Positions 59,255 through 64,000 of a stretch of 64,000 bases of DNA are shown here, in pieces. Each line of letters starts with the position of its first letter. Positions within the stretch are counted from its first letter, which is position 1. The translations under genes and the position numbers were made by a program. Origin of the DNA: Pseudomonas grimontii (GTDB taxonomy: Bacteria; Pseudomonadota; Gammaproteobacteria; Pseudomonadales; Pseudomonadaceae); NCBI RefSeq assembly GCF_007858185.1, contig NZ_VFES01000026.1:1-64000 (forward strand), read 5' to 3'. Below the pieces are notes generated by a model that saw only the letters and a program-made list of their open reading frames with translations, was not told the DNA's origin and searched no databases.

Positions 59255-61384
59255 TCAAGGGTTGGGATTTATCTGCACCACGGGGATCTGTCCGGGCGGC
59301 GCTTTGTTGCGCTTCTTGCGCTTGTTGATCAGCGGCGGGCACTTGTTTTCGTTGTGCCAGGTCATCTGGCAGTCGAGGCAGTAGTGGCATTCATTGGCGT
59401 TGATATGGCCGTCCGGGTGAATCGCCTGGATCTCGCATTCCTTGGCGCACAGCTGGCAGGGGTTGCCGCATTCCTGGCGGCGCTTGAGCCAGTCGAACAG
59501 GCGGAATTTGCTCGGGATCGCCAGGGCGGCGCCGAGGGGACACAGGTAGCGGCAGTAGACTTTGCGCGTGAACAGATTGATCACCAGCAGCGCCACGGCG
59601 TAGAGCACGAACCACCACTGGCGGTCGAACCTGAGGGTGATGGCGGTCTTGAACGGTTCCACTTCGGCAAAGCGTTCGGCGGTGGCCATGGACTCCAGCG
59701 ACAAGCCGAACAGCAGCAACAGGATCAGGTACTTGATCGCCCACAGCCGCTCATGCAGCGCAAAGGGCAATTCGAACTGACGGACCTTCAGGCGCCGCGC
59801 CGCCTCGTTGAGCAATTCCTGCAAGGCCCCGAACGGGCACAGCCAGCCGCAGAACACGCCCCTGCCCCAGAGCAAAATACTCGCGGCGGTAAACACCCAG
59901 AGCATGAAGATCAGCGGGTCGGTGAGGAACAACTCCCAGCGAAAATCCTGCACCAGCGCATGCACAAAGGTCAGCACATTGACCACCGATAACTGCCCCA
60001 GGGCATACCAACCGATAAACCCCACGGTGAACACCAGGTAGCCACGCCGCAGCCAGTGCAACAGACGCGGACGACGGGCCAGGCTGTCCTGCAAAAACAG
60101 GATCGCGGTGAGCACTAGCAGCGCCACGCCGAGCACCAGCACCTGGACCTGCTTCTGGTACCAGATGGTCAACCACAGCGGGCGGTTGGCCTCATCCAGC
60201 GCGGCTTGTTCCGCAGCAGTGGGCGGTGGCCGTTCGAGGTACTCCTCCGGCAATTGGTAGGGCAATTCAAAACTGCTGAAGGTGCCGCTGACCGGGCCGG
60301 TCTGGCGTCGCACCAACAACTCCAGGGTCCAGGGGGAACCGGGGTCGAATGCTGCCTGTGGGCGCACGATAAACACCGACATCTCGGTGAAATCCGGCAT
60401 GTCCTGCGCGTAGGCATCGTCGATGCGCTGGTGATCGAGGTCGCGAAAGCTGATCACATTGCCGAACTGGCGCAACTGCACCCGATCGAAAATCCCACCG
60501 CGCACATAACCCGAGCCCTTGAACGAAAACACCCCACGGCCAAGCACGGCGATGGCCTGCTCGCCGGGTTTGAGTGTGTGCATCAGGTTGGCGTAGTGCG
60601 CATCACCGAGCAGGTTGCGGCCGATACCCGGTGGGTTGATGTCGGCCACATACAGGTCGATAAAGGTCTCATTGGCCGCCTCACCGGCTTCGGCGGCGGT
60701 GTCCTTGAAGGCGGCGTCCACCTGGCCACGGGTCAAGTGCAGGCGGCGAATCGCACCGTTACCGGTCAACTGCTCCCAGGTGGCGGGGGCGAATTCGTCG
60801 GTACGGATCAGCGCGACTTTCTGCGCGGTGGCGGCCTTGCCGTCGATCAACTTGAGCGAGACCGCCACCTCATGGGCCGCACGCATGACCACCTCGTTGA
60901 CCACCATCGCGGTGACCGTGGCACCGGCAATCGCATCCACCGTGACGGCCTTGGGGTCACTGGAACGCCCGACCACCACGCGTTGGCGCACGTCGACGCC
61001 CGCATAATGGCTGGTGAAGTCGTGGAGTTTGACCTCGGGGATGCCGATCAACAGGATCGGTTCATGGTGTTCCAGTACGTAGGCGTCACGGATGATGCCG
61101 GCCGTGTCGAGGATCACCTGGGTGTTGATGGGCTTGCCTGAGTAGGCCGGGATCGCCACCACGTCGAGGCTTTGGAACACGTAGCCGATGGGGGTGTTGG
61201 CCTGGGTGATCGTGCGGACGTTGAACTTGCCTTCGGGGGCGGAGACGGCGTCGTGCTGGGGGAACGTTTGGTTGATGCGTTGCTGTTCGATCGCGCCGTA
61301 GGGTTTGGCGTGGGCGCTGGCGAAGAGAGTGAGCAGTGCCGACATGACCAGGCATTGGAGGGTGAGGCGTGTGGAGCGGGTCAT
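59255..61384 (-). CDS. nosR: NosR polyferredoxin/flavoprotein for N2O respiration
   Basis: A 709-residue membrane protein. A signal peptide leads a periplasmic FMN-binding domain whose flavinylation motif is DAIAGATVTAM. Six helices follow, and iron-sulfur motifs CGWLCPFGALQE, CRYLCPLGAALA, CQLCAKECEIQ and CHYCLDCQ sit on the cytoplasmic side. It passes quinol electrons to NosZ and is needed for nos expression. A perfect DNR box lies upstream. Note alanine in place of the usual Ser/Thr at the start of the flavinylation motif (AGATVT). Confidence 0.95.
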   Translation of the reverse strand: MTRSTRLTLQCLVMSALLTLFASAHAKPYGAIEQQRINQTFPQHDAVSAPEGKFNVRTITQANTPIGYVFQSLDVVAIPAYSGKPINTQVILDTAGIIRDAYVLEHHEPILLIGIPEVKLHDFTSHYAGVDVRQRVVVGRSSDPKAVTVDAIAGATVTAMVVNEVVMRAAHEVAVSLKLIDGKAATAQKVALIRTDEFAPATWEQLTGNGAIRRLHLTRGQVDAAFKDTAAEAGEAANETFIDLYVADINPPGIGRNLLGDAHYANLMHTLKPGEQAIAVLGRGVFSFKGSGYVRGGIFDRVQLRQFGNVISFRDLDHQRIDDAYAQDMPDFTEMSVFIVRPQAAFDPGSPWTLELLVRRQTGPVSGTFSSFELPYQLPEEYLERPPPTAAEQAALDEANRPLWLTIWYQKQVQVLVLGVALLVLTAILFLQDSLARRPRLLHWLRRGYLVFTVGFIGWYALGQLSVVNVLTFVHALVQDFRWELFLTDPLIFMLWVFTAASILLWGRGVFCGWLCPFGALQELLNEAARRLKVRQFELPFALHERLWAIKYLILLLLFGLSLESMATAERFAEVEPFKTAITLRFDRQWWFVLYAVALLVINLFTRKVYCRYLCPLGAALAIPSKFRLFDWLKRRQECGNPCQLCAKECEIQAIHPDGHINANECHYCLDCQMTWHNENKCPPLINKRKKRNKAPPGQIPVVQINPNP

Positions 61385-61448
61385 GGGTACCCTTCGTCAT
61401 GGCGCTGGAGATGGGGGCGATGGTAGGTGGGAGGGTGGGGGGTGGCCC

Positions 61449-61462
61449 TTGATTGAGATCAA
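61449..61462 (-). promoter_or_regulatory. Perfect ANR/DNR box upstream of nosR
   Basis: TTGAT-TGAG-ATCAA matches the consensus TTGAT-N4-ATCAA at every position. With the box at -41.5, transcription would start near 61414 and give a 30-base leader to nosR. Activation by Dnr with NO is expected. Confidence 0.85.
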
Positions 61463-61567
61463 GTTAGGCAGGGTGTGGCGTTTGGGCGCGGGGGTTGACG
61501 GTGCCACGGGCTGATCAAAAAGCAGAGCAAAAGCCTGTGATACCTCCCTGCTGCATGGCGATCAAAC

Positions 61568-61657
61568 TGTGGGAGGGGGCTTGCTCCCGATAGCAGTCAG
61601 TCAGCCACACATTCAGCCACTGACACGCCCTCATCGGGAGCAAGCCCCCTCCCACAT
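61568..61657. repeat. REP doublet between nosR and ubiT
   Basis: Inverted arms GTGGGAGGGGGCTTGCTCCCGAT and complement. With the next 82-bp repeat and the DNR box it fills most of the 424-bp gap between nosR and ubiT, which contains no gene. Confidence 0.9.
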
Positions 61658-61659
61658 TG

Positions 61660-61741
61660 TTAACCGAGTACACCAGACCCAACGCCGGTCGGCTCCACGG
61701 CCGCAAAAGCCAGCGCAAAACCAGGCCGAGGTCTACCTGAT
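61660..61741. repeat. 82-bp intergenic repeat, copy 2
   Basis: It starts TTAACCGAGTACACCAG and ends GGCCGAGGTCTACCTGAT. It matches 33406-33487 in length, orientation and most bases, and again directly follows a REP arm. Confidence 0.7.
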
Positions 61742-61808
61742 GGGTGCGATCAAACTGTGGGGGCGGAACCAATAGCGGCCGTTACCTAAATAACGGATAT
61801 ACCCCCAA

Positions 61809-62276
61809 TCAAACAGCAACCCCCCGCCCCGCCCGCTCCAAGTTCCGCCACAACCAAGGCGGCAACACATCCGGATCCAGACTGTCGATCAAATTCTTCA
61901 ACCCCAACCCCAACTCCGTATCCCCCTCGATCACCAACCGCCGCCGAAAGAACAACGTATCCGGATCTTCCTGCCGGCTGGCAAGCAACAGAAACTCCCG
62001 CCAGTTGCCACTGATGCTCACCTGCGCCTCGGCCTTTTGCGCAATACGCAACCCGTCCCGCGCCAAGGTCAGGTACCAGCACAACCCCAGGTCAGGAATA
62101 CGCAAGCACATCCAACGCCCGCGCAGCAGGTCAAACCCGCCGTCGCGCAGGGGTTCGGCCAGGCAGCGGTTGAGGGTTTGCTGCAGGACCAGGCGCTGCA
62201 CGCCAAACGGCACGCGACGGATCAATGGGAAGAACTGATCGGCGCCCTTGAGCAGCCATTGTTTACGACTCAACAC
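61809..62276 (-). CDS. ubiT: UbiT, SCP2-domain lipid carrier for anaerobic ubiquinone synthesis
   Basis: A 155-residue protein with an SCP2-like domain (LRDGGFDLLRGRWMCLRIPD; AQVSISGNWREFLLLASRQE; DPDTLFFRRRLVIEGDTELG), matching UbiT/YhbT. It binds isoprenoid quinone intermediates in the oxygen-independent pathway. It starts at GTG 62276, overlapping ubiV by 7 bases, and is the last gene of ubiUVT. It sits beside the nos cluster, where quinone supply without oxygen is needed. Confidence 0.9.
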   Translation of the reverse strand: MLSRKQWLLKGADQFFPLIRRVPFGVQRLVLQQTLNRCLAEPLRDGGFDLLRGRWMCLRIPDLGLCWYLTLARDGLRIAQKAEAQVSISGNWREFLLLASRQEDPDTLFFRRRLVIEGDTELGLGLKNLIDSLDPDVLPPWLWRNLERAGRGVAV

Positions 62277-63160
62277 AGCCCCACCTCCTCAACCCGCAAC
62301 ATGCCCGCCTGGCCGTGCCAGTAGCCGTTGCAGCCATCGACATACAGCGGCGGCGTGGCGCCCTGGCGCACCTGATCGAAAGCGCGCACCACCTCGACCA
62401 TGCCTTCAGCCCGTGGGCTCAGGCGCAACAGATCGGCGCCACTGGACACCAGGCCGGCGTAATCGGCCAGCAGGTTGGTAACGTCGGCCGACATGGTCTG
62501 GATGCCGTTCAAGGTGAACAATGCCTGCCCTTCCTGGCTGGTCAGCGCCATGCCATCGGGGTAGTTGATGCAGCAGAACTGGCAGTCGTCCTTGGGGCGA
62601 TTTTCCGCTCGGGCGGTGAAGCAACGCGCCGAGTAGGCCAGGGGCAAATGGCCGTAGGCGAAGACCTCCACCTCGGGCAACGGCCGGCCCAATTCGCGTA
62701 CCTGTTCCAGCACGTCGGCGATCAGGCCCTGGGAGCATTCCACCGGTGGCACCCAGCGCTGCATGCCCGCGTCGAGCAGTTGTACCAGGGCGTGACCGTT
62801 GTAGAGGTTGAGCGCCGGGCCACCGACAAAGGGCAATTTGCGCTCGATCAGCATCTGCACCGCGCCCATGTCATTGGCCTCCACCAACAGTTCGCCGTTG
62901 TCGCACAGGCGGCGCAGGCTCGAGAGTTCGGAGGCGGCTTCGATCAAGGTCAGGCTCGACAACACGATCTGCGCCGAGCTGTAGGTTTGCAGCTCCCGGC
63001 CCAAACCCAACCAATGGTCCAGGGAAAACGCGCGGCGTTTGGCGCACACGGTTTCGCCCAGGTAAATCACGTCCAGGGGCAAGCCGGCCATGTCCGAGTA
63101 GAAGCGCCCCAGGTGTTCCTTGTCCCAATAAAACAGCACCGGTCCCAGGCTGAGTTTCAT
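62270..63160 (-). CDS. ubiV: UbiV, iron-sulfur protein for anaerobic ubiquinone hydroxylation
   Basis: A 296-residue U32-peptidase-like protein (LSLGPVLFYWDKEHLGRFYS at the start). Cysteines in ETVCAKR, SARCFTA and DDCQFCC form a 4Fe-4S site as in UbiV. With UbiU it hydroxylates the ubiquinone ring without oxygen, using prephenate as oxygen donor. ATG 63160 is used; the longer upstream frame overlaps ubiU. It lies 10 bp after ubiU. Confidence 0.92.
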   Translation of the reverse strand: MKLSLGPVLFYWDKEHLGRFYSDMAGLPLDVIYLGETVCAKRRAFSLDHWLGLGRELQTYSSAQIVLSSLTLIEAASELSSLRRLCDNGELLVEANDMGAVQMLIERKLPFVGGPALNLYNGHALVQLLDAGMQRWVPPVECSQGLIADVLEQVRELGRPLPEVEVFAYGHLPLAYSARCFTARAENRPKDDCQFCCINYPDGMALTSQEGQALFTLNGIQTMSADVTNLLADYAGLVSSGADLLRLSPRAEGMVEVVRAFDQVRQGATPPLYVDGCNGYWHGQAGMLRVEEVGLC

Positions 63161-63170
63161 CTGTGTCTCC

Positions 63171-64000
63171 TCACTGCCATGCACGATGGTAGGCGCCGAG
63201 TGTGGTCTGGCTGCCTTCGGATAACCCGGCCAGCACCTGGCGCCATTGGTCCTTGACCACAAAGCTGGCCGGTGCGTTGCGGTGGGCGTCGAGCGCGGCG
63301 CGCCAGACGCGGGTGACTTGCTCCACATACGCCGGGCTGCGTTGGCGGCCTTCGATCTTCACCGCTTCGACACCGATGGCGCTGAGCTCCGGTACCAGGT
63401 CGAGGGTGTCGAGGCTGGTGGGTTCTTCGAGGGCATGGAAGCGCTTGCCGCCGACCAGGAAACGGCCCTTGCACAGGGTCGGGTAGCCGGCGGGTTCGTC
63501 GGCGGTGTAGCGGTCGATCAGCACTTCGCTCAGGCGCGCGCTCAAGCCCTCGGCATCCTCACTCCAGCGCACCGCCTTGGCCGGCGAGCACACGCCGCAG
63601 AGGTTGGGCGACTCGCCGGTGATGTAGGAAGACAGGTGGCAACGCCCCTCGGCCATGATGCACAGGCTGCCAAAACCGAACACTTCGATGGGCACCGGGC
63701 TGCTCGCAGCCACCTGTTTGACCTGGGCCAGGGACAACACACGGGGCAATACCGCGCGGCGAATGCCGTAGCGTTCGGCATAGAACTTCAGCGCCGCCGC
63801 GTGGGTGGCCGAGCCCTGTACCGACAGGTGCAACGCCATGTGTGGATGCTGGCGGCTGGCGTAGTCGAGCACGCCGGGGTCGGCGGCGATCAGGGCGTCC
63901 ACGCCGTGGTCCGCCGCGCGGTCGACGGCGCGCTGCCAACGTGCCCAGATCTTCGGTTGCGGGTAGGTATTGACCGCCACGTACAGCTTGCGCTGGTGCT
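63171..64000 (-). CDS. ubiU: UbiU, iron-sulfur protein for anaerobic ubiquinone hydroxylation (N-terminus cut by the window)
   Basis: The U32-family partner of UbiV. The frame is open to the window edge (HQRKLYVAVNTYPQP at the last bases), so the start and about 60 residues lie beyond 64000. Cluster cysteines are in GSLCIMAEGRCHLS, NLCGVCSPAK and YPTLCKGR, and VEAVKIEGRQRS is conserved. The family is named peptidase U32, but UbiUV act in quinone hydroxylation. First visible gene of ubiUVT on the minus strand; its promoter is outside the window. Confidence 0.92.
   Translation of the reverse strand, partial: HQRKLYVAVNTYPQPKIWARWQRAVDRAADHGVDALIAADPGVLDYASRQHPHMALHLSVQGSATHAAALKFYAERYGIRRAVLPRVLSLAQVKQVAASSPVPIEVFGFGSLCIMAEGRCHLSSYITGESPNLCGVCSPAKAVRWSEDAEGLSARLSEVLIDRYTADEPAGYPTLCKGRFLVGGKRFHALEEPTSLDTLDLVPELSAIGVEAVKIEGRQRSPAYVEQVTRVWRAALDAHRNAPASFVVKDQWRQVLAGLSEGSQTTLGAYHRAWQ

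Noticed and set aside
1..64000. tRNA or rRNA genes.
   Set aside because: No cloverleaf-like or ribosomal sequence was recognised on either strand by reading; a covariance scan would be needed to exclude short RNA genes.

Overview
The window looks like a chromosomal segment of a denitrifying Pseudomonas of the fluorescens group. It is GC-rich, its gaps are filled with REP palindromes of the GTGGGAGGGGGCTTGC type, and it carries the pseudomonad nitrate-respiration order narK1-narK2-narGHJI-ppiC-moaA divergent from narXL. The species is inferred from gene content and repeats only.

Layout, left to right. 1-5206: end of an IS3-family element, a 54-bp leftover of an rhs core, and an orphan rhs polymorphic toxin with its immunity gene (minus strand). 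5492-10079: an organosulfur operon with a sulfonate-type binding protein, an FMN monooxygenase, an acyl-CoA-dehydrogenase-like flavoprotein and a 2-hydroxyacid dehydrogenase. 10199-19192: a phytate-use locus with tonB-exbD-exbB, a two-domain beta-propeller phytase and its TonB-dependent receptor, divergent from a degenerate GGDEF membrane protein and an AraC regulator. Three Pho-box-like sites sit in front of its three transcription units. 19179-29888: accessory metabolism and stress genes (LysR, YcaC, amidohydrolase, ABM protein, Nudix, lipoprotein hydrolase, 2-hydroxyacid oxidase/DeoR, DJ-1, hemerythrin and small proteins). 30190-33320: a Fur-box-preceded ferrous iron uptake operon ftrABCD. 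33618-35237: a chemoreceptor.

From 35306 to the right edge the window is an anaerobic-life island. It holds class III ribonucleotide reductase (nrdD, a separately encoded nrdD C-terminal piece, nrdG), the nitrate reductase operon with MoaA and two NarK transporters, the NarXL two-component system, the NO-responsive regulator Dnr, the nitrous oxide reductase operon nosRZDFYL, and ubiTUV for oxygen-independent ubiquinone synthesis. ANR/DNR boxes lie before nrdD, narK1 and nosR, and NarL heptamers and an IHF site lie between narK1 and narX. The nitrite and NO reductase genes are not in this window.

The most interesting observations are the Pho-box-linked phytate locus, the class III reductase whose glycyl-radical segment is a separate 51-residue protein, a narK1 promoter laid out like E. 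coli narG, and a 159-bp palindromic mobile repeat found twice, in opposite orientations, inside REP sequences.
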